DNA of 39,294 nt. Source: Flavobacteriaceae bacterium. GTDB lineage: Bacteria; Bacteroidota; Bacteroidia; Flavobacteriales; Flavobacteriaceae. Positions 15,152 to 22,884 of this stretch are shown piece by piece. Every line of letters starts with the position of its first letter. The stretch's first letter is position 1. The position numbers were made by a program, and so were the translations under genes. The notes under the pieces were generated by a model, which made no database searches, was not told the origin of the DNA, and was given only the letters and a program-made list of their open reading frames with translations. The DNA is taken from NCBI GenBank assembly GCA_947379965.1, contig CANCPC010000011.1, positions 1 through 39,294 on the forward strand, read 5' to 3'.

Positions 15152-16192
15152 TTAGTTGCAATTTAGATTCAAAAAACGAATTAATTGGTCTTCAAAAAAA
15201 GAAGGTTTAAATTTTTTATATAAAGCTTCATAGTTTTGATTGGGCTCTAAATGAGTTACATAATCATCAAGATGTACCGAAATATTGGTAGTTTCATTTT
15301 CGAAAAAGTTCCAAGAGGCTTTCGTTATTTCAGGCGAAAATATGTTAAAATTAGGAATATTCATTGCTTTAGCCATATTGGTTGCGCCACCTTCATTGCC
15401 TACTAATGCTTTACAAAGATAGGTTACAGCCAAGAATTCTCTCAAGTTTTCAGTGTAAAAATCAATTTTTATTTTTTCTTGCGTTTCGGTATTGCAAAGC
15501 GAATACAATTTGAGCGCATCCTCCTTTTGAAATGGAATATAATTAAAAAGTAATTGAATATTTCTATCTTTTGTAATTGTATTTAGTACAATTGCCATAT
15601 ATTCTAGAGGATAGGATTTGAAAGTTTCGCTTCCAATAGCACTAATCATAAGAATTGGTATATCAAGAGAAATGCCAGCATTTGTCAATTTGTTTTTTGC
15701 ATTTTTGATTTCTAATGCCGTCAAGAAAATTTTGGGAGCGATTATTTCAAAATCAATATCTAGTGGTTTTAATAACATCATGCGATGCTCAAGTGCTGTA
15801 GAGGTATTGTGGTATGATTTTGAACTTCTTTCGAAAGTGTGTTTAATAAATAGATTTGTATATGGTTTTTTATAGGAAATGGTTTCTTTAGCTCCTGAAA
15901 ATAGGCTTATAATCATACTTTTCGGTGTTCCGTAAGCATCAATTACAATATCATATTTTGAACGTTTTATTTCTACTAAAAAATTGAAAAAAAGGGATAA
16001 TTTTTTATTTGCAGAATAGTCAAATTGTATGATTTTGTCTATAAATGGATTGTTCTCAACAACAGCAACTCCAACGGTATTTACTAGATAGTGTAATTCA
16101 GAATCAGGAAATTTTTTTTTAAGCGCCTCAAGAATGATTGAACTTATGAGAACGTCGCCTATTTTTTTCTTTTGAATTACAAGTATTTTCAT
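15152..16192 (-). CDS. Family 9 glycosyltransferase (heptosyltransferase-like)
   Basis: Encodes 346 residues. The GT9 N-terminus MKILVIQKKKIGDVLISSII is followed by ALKKKFPDSELHYLVN. A C-terminal donor-binding block, LVGNEGGATNMAKAMNIP, replaces the usual GDTGPMH-like signature of ADP-heptose transferases. FSPEITKASWNFFE follows. The family transfers heptose (or another sugar) to the lipopolysaccharide core. The changed signature makes a non-heptose donor possible. It is first of three tightly spaced minus-strand genes. Upstream are two short palindromes (16231-16242 and 16272-16290) that might be regulatory. Confidence 0.88.
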   Translation of the reverse strand: MKILVIQKKKIGDVLISSIILEALKKKFPDSELHYLVNTVGVAVVENNPFIDKIIQFDYSANKKLSLFFNFLVEIKRSKYDIVIDAYGTPKSMIISLFSGAKETISYKKPYTNLFIKHTFERSSKSYHNTSTALEHRMMLLKPLDIDFEIIAPKIFLTALEIKNAKNKLTNAGISLDIPILMISAIGSETFKSYPLEYMAIVLNTITKDRNIQLLFNYIPFQKEDALKLYSLCNTETQEKIKIDFYTENLREFLAVTYLCKALVGNEGGATNMAKAMNIPNFNIFSPEITKASWNFFENETTNISVHLDDYVTHLEPNQNYEALYKKFKPSFFEDQLIRFLNLNCN

Positions 16193-16477
16193 CTTATTTA
16201 TTTTTTTCCTTGCTGAAATTCCTTTTCTGGGTAGATATCTACTCGTATTTTTAAATGTATAAATAGGTTAATATGAAATAACATTTCATAAAGTCAAAAC
16301 CCTACTTTAGATATTAATTTTTACAAATGGTTTAATCTAAATAAATAAAAAATCAGTATTTAATTATGAAAAAGTATAATCTCATTATTTTTAATCACTT
16401 AAAAAAAACATTTTTTTTTAGCTTATCTAACAAACTTGAATTTCTATTTTTTTTTTTTTTTATGCTATTTAAAATTA
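16193..16477. other. Gene-free AT-rich spacer upstream of the GT9 operon
   Basis: No supported gene. Seen here: a perfect 12-bp palindrome GTAGATATCTAC (16231-16242); an 8-3-8 inverted repeat TATGAAAT-aac-ATTTCATA (16272-16290), possibly an operator for the minus-strand glycosyltransferase operon; and a run of 15 T (16447-16461). An ATG-started frame at 16366-16548 is rejected because it reads through the homopolymer and the dapD terminator. Confidence 0.5.
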
Positions 16478-16523
16478 AAATGTTCGATATAATTAAAAAA
16501 TATTTAAATTATATCGAACATTT
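16478..16523 (-). terminator. dapD terminator hairpin
   Basis: Perfect 17-bp arms (AAATGTTCGATATAATT and its complement at 16507-16523) with a 12-base loop. They lie 22 bases beyond the dapD stop and are followed on the minus strand by TTTTAATTTT. The position and the U-rich tail fit an intrinsic terminator. Confidence 0.75.
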
Positions 16524-16544
16524 AAGAATTTTAAACTTTAAAAA

Positions 16545-17360
16545 TTAAACGGCAACGTCATATTCTCTCAACGCATTGTTCAATGATGTTTTTAGATCAG
16601 TCGAAGGTTTGCGTGTTCCAATAATCAAAGCACAAGGGACTTGGTATTCTCCTGCAGCAAATTTTTTGGTATAACTTCCAGGAATTACTACCGAACGAGC
16701 AGGTACAAATCCTTTCATTTCGATAGGCGTTTCGCCTGTAACATCGATAATTTTTGTTGAGGCAGTTAAACAAACATTGGCTCCAAGAACCGCCTCTTTT
16801 CCTACGTGAACACCTTCGACAACGATACAACGAGATCCAATGAATGCTCCGTCTTCGATAATTACTGGTGCAGCTTGTAATGGCTCTAAAACACCACCAA
16901 TTCCAACTCCGCCACTTAAATGCACGTCTTTTCCAATTTGAGCACAACTTCCTACGGTTGCCCATGTATCTACCATTGTTCCAGCATCAACATAAGCACC
17001 AATATTTACATAACTTGGCATCATAATAACACCGCTAGAAATGTAAGAACCATAACGCGCTGATGCTCCAGGAACAACACGAACCCCTTTTTCGGCATAG
17101 TCTCTTTTTAATAACATTTTGTCGTTATATTCGAAAATTCCAGCTTCCCAAGTTTCCATTTTTTGAATAGGGAAGTACATAACTACCGCTTTCTTAACCC
17201 ATTCGTTTACTTGCCATCCGTCACCTTTTGGTTCAGCAACGCGAAGTTTTCCGCCGTCTAATAATTCGATAACTTCTCTAATGGCATCGGTTGTTGTAGT
17301 TTCTTGTAACAAAGCTCTGTTTTCCCAAGCTTGTTCTATAATTGATTGTAATCTGTTCAT
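16545..17360 (-). CDS. dapD: 2,3,4,5-tetrahydropyridine-2,6-dicarboxylate N-succinyltransferase
   Basis: Encodes 271 residues from ATG 17360 (MNRLQSIIEQAWENR). A frame extending to 17399 is rejected because its extra 13 residues overlap the promoter and are absent from the family. The left-handed beta-helix holds ASARYGSYISSGVIMMPSYV, IGAYVDAGTMVDTWATVGSC, VHLSGGVGIGGVLEPLQAAP and EDGAFIGSRCIVVEG, all classic DapD. It makes N-succinyl-2-amino-6-ketopimelate in the succinylase branch of lysine and diaminopimelate synthesis, so it supplies both lysine and peptidoglycan. It is monocistronic, with its own promoter and terminator. Confidence 0.96.
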   Translation of the reverse strand: MNRLQSIIEQAWENRALLQETTTTDAIREVIELLDGGKLRVAEPKGDGWQVNEWVKKAVVMYFPIQKMETWEAGIFEYNDKMLLKRDYAEKGVRVVPGASARYGSYISSGVIMMPSYVNIGAYVDAGTMVDTWATVGSCAQIGKDVHLSGGVGIGGVLEPLQAAPVIIEDGAFIGSRCIVVEGVHVGKEAVLGANVCLTASTKIIDVTGETPIEMKGFVPARSVVIPGSYTKKFAAGEYQVPCALIIGTRKPSTDLKTSLNNALREYDVAV

Positions 17361-17377
17361 TTTTGATAAATTTTCAG

Positions 17378-17406
17378 CAAAGATAAGATTTTTAACCAAA
17401 AGCCAA
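17378..17406 (-). promoter_or_regulatory. dapD: dapD promoter
   Basis: On the minus strand TTG (17404-17406) and TATCTTTG (17378-17385) are separated by 18 bases, an exact match to the TTG-N17-19-TAnnTTTG consensus. The TATCTTTG element ends 17 bases before the ATG at 17360. Confidence 0.7.
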
Positions 17407-17459
17407 AAGTCTAATTGAATAGAAATTGTTATATATTTGTGTTTTAAAGAATAGAGATT

Positions 17460-17693
17460 ATGGAAGCAATTAGATTAGAATTTCAGCCCGAAATCAAAGC
17501 CAAAATCTTGGAATTGTTGAGTACATTTTCATCAGATGAATTAAAAATAGTTCAAGAAGATTCGGAATTTTTGAAGAATAAAAGGGAATTAGATTCTTCT
17601 TTAGAAAAAATTCATAATTGCACTGCAAAACTATACTCATTTGAGGAGTTAGATGCAATTCTTGAAAAAACAATTTCAGAATATGATAGTTAG
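17460..17693 (+). CDS. Small antitoxin-like protein of a ParE-type TA pair
   Basis: The 77-residue acidic, helical product (MEAIRLEFQPEIKAKILELL ... FEELDAILEKTISEYDS) shows no DNA-binding signature I can name. The call rests on context: its stop (17691-17693) overlaps the ATG (17683) of a downstream frame whose translation is clearly ParE/RelE-like but broken. Short acidic first genes with overlapping RelE/ParE partners are the usual antitoxin-toxin layout. A TATATTTG element at 17432-17439 lies 20 bases before the ATG. The gene itself is intact and may be an orphaned antitoxin. Confidence 0.65.
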   Translation: MEAIRLEFQPEIKAKILELLSTFSSDELKIVQEDSEFLKNKRELDSSLEKIHNCTAKLYSFEELDAILEKTISEYDS

Positions 17694-17965
17694 TTTTGAA
17701 GCAAGATTTTTAGAAAAATTGAATGATCAAGTTCGATATATTTCAAAAGATAAGCCTCAAGCTGCTAGGAAATTTAAAAGTGATTTGATTAAAAATTTTA
17801 ATAAAAGATTTAAAACAACCTCTCTCTTTTAAAAAATCTATTTATTATAACGACGAAAATATAAGAGATTAATTTTTTAAAGGTTATACATGTGTTTTTC
17901 AAATTGATATAATACAAGATGTAATTATTGTTTTCGGATTTATAAAATATAAAGATTCCCTATAA
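17683..17965 (+). pseudogene. RelE/ParE-family toxin, frameshifted and interrupted
   Basis: ATG 17683 gives MIVSFEARFLEKLNDQVRYI and KPQAARKFKSDLIKN, then meets a stop (TAA 17830-17832) within 50 codons. In another frame the same DNA continues as LKQPLSFKKSIYYNDENIRD, a TAA, then GYTCVFQIDIIQDVIIVFGF and KYKDSL to TAA 17963-17965. The joined product is a full-length ~94-residue ParE/RelE toxin. The span is 283 bases, not a multiple of three, so at least one frameshift (near 17805-17820) plus one nonsense codon (17870-17872) are present. The gene must be inactive unless these are assembly errors. Its end abuts the ruvX ATG at 17966. Confidence 0.8.
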
Positions 17966-18382
17966 ATGCCAAGAATTCTCTCTATAGATTACGGTCAAAA
18001 ACGTACTGGAATAGCCGTTACCGACGAATTGCAAATTATAGCTTCGGGATTAACGACGATTCCATCTGCAACTGCAATTGCTTTTTTAAAAGATTATTTT
18101 TCCAAAGAAAAGGTAGAAGCTGTTCTTATTGGCGAACCCAAACAAATGAACGGTGAACCTTCCGAAAGCGCTTCCATCATAAAAGGTTTTGTGACTCATT
18201 TTACCAATCATTTTCCAGATATGAAAGTAATTCGTGTAGACGAACGTTTTACTTCAAAAATGGCTTTTCAGTCGATGATTGATAGCGGAATGAAAAAGAA
18301 ACAAAGGCAAAACAAAGCGCTTATTGATGAAATTTCGGCAACGATTATGTTACAGGATTATTTGACTCGAAAAATGTTTTAA
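17966..18382 (+). CDS. ruvX: Holliday junction resolvase RuvX / YqgF
   Basis: Encodes 138 residues with the RNase H-like YqgF fold. MPRILSIDYGQKRTGIAVTD carries the first catalytic Asp. GLTTIPS and LIGEPKQMNGEPSESA follow, then VIRVDERFTSKMA with the second acidic pair, and a final KALIDEISATIMLQDYL with the last Asp. It is usually annotated as the putative pre-16S rRNA nuclease / Holliday junction resolvase. It starts exactly after the last stop of the broken toxin. Its 3' end overlaps the convergent FUSC gene by 38 bases (18345-18382). No promoter of its own stands out upstream, so it may be read through from the antitoxin promoter. Confidence 0.94.
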   Translation: MPRILSIDYGQKRTGIAVTDELQIIASGLTTIPSATAIAFLKDYFSKEKVEAVLIGEPKQMNGEPSESASIIKGFVTHFTNHFPDMKVIRVDERFTSKMAFQSMIDSGMKKKQRQNKALIDEISATIMLQDYLTRKMF

Positions 18383-20612
18383 GAATAGTATTTTCGTTTT
18401 CCGATTGTGATTTTATCAATACTTTTGTGGTTTTTAATATATTTTCGGACAAATTTACAAGCAAAATCAGTTGTTCAATAACCAATTGTGCTTCTTGCAT
18501 TTTTAACTGAAATGCCTCTTCATCAATAGGAAATCCCTCTTTTAATTCTCTTGCACGAATGTTTTTTAATTCAGTAAATCGAAGTGCCAACTCTTCTTTA
18601 TTAGAATTTTCGACCATATCAATAGGCTTTTCGTTTAAAAGGGCTATAGCATTATCTAAATTTTTCGTTACAGCTTCAACAACTACATTAAAGGCTTTTG
18701 AAGCCGTTGTGGTTTTGTGCGATTGTATATAAGTTCCCAATGAAGCTGACGAAGAAAGCAAAGTATGATTAAGTACTGCGAGTTTATATACTTGAGGAAG
18801 TTGTTTTTGTTTTGATTTAGGTTCTTGCGTCATTCTCAAGAACGACGCCATAAGATTTCCTATTTCGATGAAAGCATTTTTACGAGCTAATCGATACGAA
18901 GTAGGAACATCTTCTTTTTTATTATACAAAATAGAAATTTCTTTTAAATAATTTTCGTTTGCTTTTATAGAATCTTTCAAATAAATAGGAAGATTTAATA
19001 ACTCCCAAGAAGGCCACAAAAAGTAATTTGCAAGAAAAGCCAAACTACTTCCTACAAGTGTATCTATGATTCGATATTGAATAACATCTCCAATATTTGG
19101 CGTTAAAATACCATAAATAAATACAATGTACATGGTAACAAATGTGGCGCTTATTTTGTAATTAGTATTTGTAAATGAGAACCCTAATAGCATCGAAAGT
19201 ATCGCCAATGAACTTATTATGATACTGTTGTGAATAAAAAAAAGAATTCCAAAAGCAATTCCGCCACCTATTATTGTACCAAAAATTCTTTCGAAAGATC
19301 TTATTTTTGTTAATCCATAACCCGGTCGCATAATCACGACAATGGTAAGTAAGACCCAATATTCGTTATGAAATGAAAGTGCTTTACTGATAATAAAACC
19401 AAATAAAATAGTTACGGTTAATCGTAATGAATGTCTGAAAAGAGTAGAGGAAAAGCTAAGATTTTCGATTAATGTGCTCCAAAGATAATATTGGGGTGTA
19501 AGGAATTTTTCTAAATCTTTATCTCTACCTTTAAAATCATATGTATTTATAGCTGATGAAAAAGCTCTTTGTACAATTTTTATTTTTTCAACTTGTTTTT
19601 CAGCATATTGCAACATGGTAGTAAGCATAAAAACCCCTTCCGAAGATTCTATTTTTTCTAAATCATTACCGTATTGATTAATTACGAGTTCTAAGGCACT
19701 TAAATCGTTAAGTAAAGTGTTTTTTGGAACAAATTTATTCTTGTTTTTGACACTTTTTGAAAGTCTTTTTAAACTTGTAGCTAAATTATAGGCTAAAGTT
19801 TGATAGGTTAGCAATACATGAGGATGGTCTTCGAATTTTTTATGTAATTTATTATGATCAAAAGAGGTAGATAAAGCCAATTCTATAATTTCTACTAAGG
19901 ATATAAATACAATAAGTAGTTTACGGTTTTGGTTAGATGAACCAGAATAATCACTAATGAGCACCTCCCTAATATTTTCATGAATATCATTTAATTCGAC
20001 TTGAAGATGCAATTGTTTCTCTATAATTGCTTTTCTATCGGCAGTAGGGACCCAAAGATCACCTCTTAGTTTCAGATATTTAGCAGTTAATTTGATACAT
20101 TCTGCTAATTGAATTTCTAGATAGCGATAGGGGCTTATAGAATAAAAGATCAAAGAAATTAGGAGATAAAATAAGCCACCACCAAGCAAAAGTACCGAAT
20201 GGTATAGCATTTCCCATCCTGAATTAATATGAGCAAATGCTAAAGAAATTGATAGAAGAGTTGAAAAGGAAACCATTGTTGCTCTTTTTCCAAAAACCGA
20301 AAACATAGACACAAAAAACACACTAGTTACCAGAAAAGGAAAAAAAATCAACGGGTAAGGATAAACGATATTTACTAAAAAGTTAGTTCCTGAAATAAGT
20401 AGAGCCGTTACGCAAACGCCTTTAATTTTGTCTTTTAAACTACTAGGAATGTCACTGGGGTAGGTAAAAAATGCACCTAGAGCTATCGTAAATCCTGTTT
20501 GAAAATCTCCAAAATAAGTGAATAATAAAACGGGGATTACAGCAGCTATTGTTATTTTTAGCGCATTAATGAAATAAGTAGTTTCGGTAAATTTTTGGAT
20601 TTGGGTAATCAT
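18345..20612 (-). CDS. FUSC-family inner membrane protein (YccS/YhfK type)
   Basis: The 755-residue protein has a YccS-like plan: an N-terminal block of about six membrane helices (residues ~10-160), a long cytoplasmic helical region (~165-395), a second membrane block (~400-545, with YWVLLTIVVIMRPGYGLTKI and RSFERIFGTIIGGGIAFGIL, the fusaric-acid-resistance-like signature), and a C-terminal helical domain of ~200 residues. The family includes aromatic acid and drug efflux subunits, but the substrate is unknown here and no membrane-fusion partner gene is adjacent. It is monocistronic and overlaps ruvX tail-to-tail. Confidence 0.9.
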   Translation of the reverse strand: MITQIQKFTETTYFINALKITIAAVIPVLLFTYFGDFQTGFTIALGAFFTYPSDIPSSLKDKIKGVCVTALLISGTNFLVNIVYPYPLIFFPFLVTSVFFVSMFSVFGKRATMVSFSTLLSISLAFAHINSGWEMLYHSVLLLGGGLFYLLISLIFYSISPYRYLEIQLAECIKLTAKYLKLRGDLWVPTADRKAIIEKQLHLQVELNDIHENIREVLISDYSGSSNQNRKLLIVFISLVEIIELALSTSFDHNKLHKKFEDHPHVLLTYQTLAYNLATSLKRLSKSVKNKNKFVPKNTLLNDLSALELVINQYGNDLEKIESSEGVFMLTTMLQYAEKQVEKIKIVQRAFSSAINTYDFKGRDKDLEKFLTPQYYLWSTLIENLSFSSTLFRHSLRLTVTILFGFIISKALSFHNEYWVLLTIVVIMRPGYGLTKIRSFERIFGTIIGGGIAFGILFFIHNSIIISSLAILSMLLGFSFTNTNYKISATFVTMYIVFIYGILTPNIGDVIQYRIIDTLVGSSLAFLANYFLWPSWELLNLPIYLKDSIKANENYLKEISILYNKKEDVPTSYRLARKNAFIEIGNLMASFLRMTQEPKSKQKQLPQVYKLAVLNHTLLSSSASLGTYIQSHKTTTASKAFNVVVEAVTKNLDNAIALLNEKPIDMVENSNKEELALRFTELKNIRARELKEGFPIDEEAFQLKMQEAQLVIEQLILLVNLSENILKTTKVLIKSQSENENTILKTFFESNNPVT

Positions 20613-20709
20613 ACTTTTACATTATTTACAAATGTAATAATTGTATCGTTTATATCTTGTATATAAAGTTTAGATTTCAAGTCTAAATTTAATTATCATT
20701 CGAGAATAA

Positions 20710-20737
20710 TTGAATGTCTATTTTTTTACTATTTTTG
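20710..20737 (+). promoter_or_regulatory. def: Promoter for def operon
   Basis: TTG 20710-20712, a 17-base spacer, and TATTTTTG 20730-20737 match the flavobacterial consensus. The def ATG is at 20800, leaving a leader of about 55 bases. Confidence 0.65.
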
Positions 20738-20799
20738 CAAATTGTAATTGAGAATAAGTCCATTCTTAATTTGCGTAGATAATACTTAATACAACAATA

Positions 20800-21387
20800 A
20801 TGATTTTACCAATTGTAGGATATGGCGATCCAGTTTTAAGAAAAGTAGGAGATACCATTTCTCCGGAACACCCCAACCTAAAAGAAATTGTTGCTAATAT
20901 GTACGAGACAATGTATAATGCTTGTGGCGTGGGCCTTGCTGCTCCTCAAGTAGGTTTAAGCATTCGTTTATTTGTCATAGATACAACTCCTTTTAGTGAT
21001 GATGATGATTTGCCAACAGAAGAGCAAAAAATGTTAAATGGTTTCAAACGTACTTTTATCAATGCTAAAATTGTAAAAGAAGAAGGGGAGATTTGGGGAT
21101 TTAATGAAGGTTGTCTTAGTATTCCTGATGTTCGAGAGGATGTTTTTAGACATGGAAAAATTACAATTGAATATTGTGACGAAAACTTTAATTTAAAAAC
21201 AGAAGTCTTTGATGGTTTGGTAGCCAGAGTTATTCAACATGAATATGATCATATTCAAGGGATTTTGTTTACTGATTTGATCTCTTCTTTAAAGAAAAAA
21301 TTAATCAAGAATAAATTGCAAAACATCATGGATGGTAAGACTAGACCTGATTATAGAATGAAATTTTGTAACAAAAAAGGAAGATAG
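20800..21387 (+). CDS. def: Peptide deformylase
   Basis: Encodes 195 residues with the three deformylase motifs in order: GVGLAAPQVG (motif 1), EGCLSIP (motif 2, metal-ligand Cys) and QHEYDHIQG (motif 3, HExDH with two metal His and the catalytic Glu). It removes the formyl group from the initiator Met. An insert rich in Asp/Glu between motifs 1 and 2 (FSDDDDLPTEEQK) is usual for Bacteroidota enzymes. It is followed after 42 bases by the DUF5606 gene and then by mazG. In many Bacteroidota ruvX and def are also close neighbours, as here with the FUSC gene between them. Confidence 0.97.
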   Translation: MILPIVGYGDPVLRKVGDTISPEHPNLKEIVANMYETMYNACGVGLAAPQVGLSIRLFVIDTTPFSDDDDLPTEEQKMLNGFKRTFINAKIVKEEGEIWGFNEGCLSIPDVREDVFRHGKITIEYCDENFNLKTEVFDGLVARVIQHEYDHIQGILFTDLISSLKKKLIKNKLQNIMDGKTRPDYRMKFCNKKGR

Positions 21388-21429
21388 TTTCTCAAAAAAA
21401 ACACAAATAAAAACACATAATTTTTAAAA

Positions 21430-21912
21430 ATGAATTTAGAAAAAATATTATCAATTTCAGGAAAACCAGGTTTATTCGCATTGAAAGTTCAAACCCGTAC
21501 GGGATTTATTGCCGAATCTTTGCTTGACGGAAAAAAAATTACGGTTGGTTTGAAAGTAAATGTAAGTTTGTTGACTGAAATATCAATTTATACAATTGAC
21601 GCAGAAAAACCATTGAGTGAAGTAATGCGAAATATTGCTATTAAAGAAGACAATGGTCCTACAATTTCTCATAAAGAAGACAATGCCAAATTGGTATCTT
21701 ATTTTACCGAAATCCTTCCAGATTATGACTCAGAAAGAGTGTATCCTTCTGATATTAAAAAAGTATTAAATTGGTATAATATATTACAATCTAAAGGATT
21801 AGTTTCTAAAGAGGAACCGAAAATTGAAAATGCAGAAGAAGTTTTAGAGAAAGTTGTTGAAGGGGTTGTTGCAGATAAATCAAAGCCAAACGCAAAAAAA
21901 TCAAAAGCATAG
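21430..21912 (+). CDS. DUF5606 domain protein
   Basis: Encodes 160 residues. The first ~130 (MNLEKILSISGKPGLFALKV ... VLNWYNILQSKGL) match the conserved Bacteroidota family DUF5606, which is repeatedly found between def and mazG. The tail (130-160) is a low-complexity Glu/Lys/Val stretch ending in a lysine-rich NAKKSKA. The function is unknown. The conserved neighbourhood with peptide deformylase and MazG hints at housekeeping rather than accessory roles. A terminator-like hairpin follows at 21943-21973. Confidence 0.85.
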   Translation: MNLEKILSISGKPGLFALKVQTRTGFIAESLLDGKKITVGLKVNVSLLTEISIYTIDAEKPLSEVMRNIAIKEDNGPTISHKEDNAKLVSYFTEILPDYDSERVYPSDIKKVLNWYNILQSKGLVSKEEPKIENAEEVLEKVVEGVVADKSKPNAKKSKA

Positions 21913-21942
21913 AAAGAAACTTCGCCTTCTAAAATATATTTT

Positions 21943-21973
21943 AATCCTGTCACGATGTTTTCCTGACAGGATT
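21943..21973 (+). terminator. Intrinsic terminator after the DUF5606 gene
   Basis: AATCCTGTCA (21943-21952) and TGACAGGATT (21964-21973) form a perfect 10-bp stem with an 11-base loop, followed by TCTTATTTTT. It separates def-DUF5606 from mazG, whose ATG is 29 bases later, so it may be an attenuating rather than an absolute stop. Confidence 0.75.
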
Positions 21974-22001
21974 TCTTATTTTTACAAAAAACGAGAATAC
22001 T

Positions 22002-22775
22002 ATGAATAACAGACAAAACCAACTTGAAGCTTTCGATCGATTGTTAACTATTATGGACGATTTGCGAGAAAAATGCCCATGGGACAAGAAGCAAACTTTG
22101 CAGAGTTTACGTCATTTGACCATTGAAGAAACATATGAATTAGGTGATGCAATTTTGGATAATGATTTGAACGAAGTCAAAAAAGAATTGGGAGATGTAT
22201 TGTTACACATCGTTTTTTATGCTAAAATTGGTAGCGAAACCAATGATTTTGATATTGCTGATGTGTGCAACGAAATCTGCGAAAAACTGATTCATCGTCA
22301 TCCACATATTTATAGTGATGTAGTTGTGAAAAATGAAGAGGAAGTAAAACAAAACTGGGAAAAACTAAAGCTAAAAGAAGGTAAAAAATCAGTTCTTGAA
22401 GGTGTTCCCAAAAGTTTACCTGCATTAGTGAAAGCCAGCCGAATTCAAGATAAAGTAAAAGGAGTGGGTTTTGATTGGGAAGAACCTCATCAAGTTTGGG
22501 ACAAAGTGCAGGAGGAATTAGAAGAACTTAAAGAGGAAATTAAAGTTGGAAATCAAGATAAAATGGAAGCTGAATTTGGAGATGTTTTGTTTTCGATGAT
22601 TAATTATGCTCGGTTTTTAAACATCAATCCCGAAGATGCTTTGGAACGAACCAATAAAAAATTCATCAAAAGGTTTCAATATCTCGAAAGCAAAGCGGGC
22701 GAATTGGGTAAATCTTTAATGGATATGACGTTAGCTGAAATGGATGTTTTTTGGAATGAAGCTAAAAAATTATAA
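22002..22775 (+). CDS. mazG: Nucleoside triphosphate pyrophosphohydrolase MazG
   Basis: Encodes 257 residues with tandem MazG domains. The first has CPWDKKQTLQSLRHLTIEE, ELGDAILDNDLNEVKKELGD (EExxE/ExxD metal sites) and VLLHIVFYAKI. A linker with VPKSLPALVKASRIQDKVKG follows. The second has QEELEELKEEI and AEFGDVLFSMINYARFLNIN. It hydrolyses NTPs to NMPs plus pyrophosphate, a house-cleaning and stringent-response-related activity. It is not the MazF antitoxin partner (that is MazE). The gene converges with the fnr-like gene. The gap of 109 bases holds a shortened GTCATTTC repeat (22839-22867). Confidence 0.94.
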   Translation: MNNRQNQLEAFDRLLTIMDDLREKCPWDKKQTLQSLRHLTIEETYELGDAILDNDLNEVKKELGDVLLHIVFYAKIGSETNDFDIADVCNEICEKLIHRHPHIYSDVVVKNEEEVKQNWEKLKLKEGKKSVLEGVPKSLPALVKASRIQDKVKGVGFDWEEPHQVWDKVQEELEELKEEIKVGNQDKMEAEFGDVLFSMINYARFLNINPEDALERTNKKFIKRFQYLESKAGELGKSLMDMTLAEMDVFWNEAKKL

Positions 22776-22838
22776 TTGAAAATCGAAGGTTTTCAAATAT
22801 CAAATTTTGGAAGGAAGCTAAATAAATCTAATTTTTTT

Positions 22839-22867
22839 GTCATTTCTCCCTTTGGTCGAAATCACAT
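22839..22867. repeat. Short GTCATTTC...GAAATCACAT repeat copy
   Basis: GTCATTTC, a variable 11-base core, then GAAATCACAT. The same start and end motifs occur in the larger palindrome at 9549-9575. The core is rearranged (TCCCTTTGGTC here, GACGAAGGA there). This is a degenerate member of the same dispersed family, between convergent mazG and the regulator gene. Confidence 0.55.
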
Positions 22868-22884
22868 GATTTCTTCAATAGCTT

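Noticed and set aside
15150-15161. TTG start for the second GT4 gene
   Set aside because: It would overlap the GT9 gene; ATG at 15149 gives the family-like N-terminus.
16366-16548. ATG-started 60-codon plus-strand frame
   Set aside because: It runs through a 15-T homopolymer and the dapD terminator hairpin, giving an F/K/L/N-rich translation with no family resemblance.
17361-17399. 13-residue N-terminal extension of DapD
   Set aside because: It covers the dapD promoter element at 17378-17385; MNRLQSIIEQAW is the usual start.
22002-22775. MazG as part of a MazEF-type toxin-antitoxin system
   Set aside because: The two MazG pyrophosphohydrolase domains and the def/DUF5606 neighbourhood show a housekeeping enzyme; no mazE or mazF is present.
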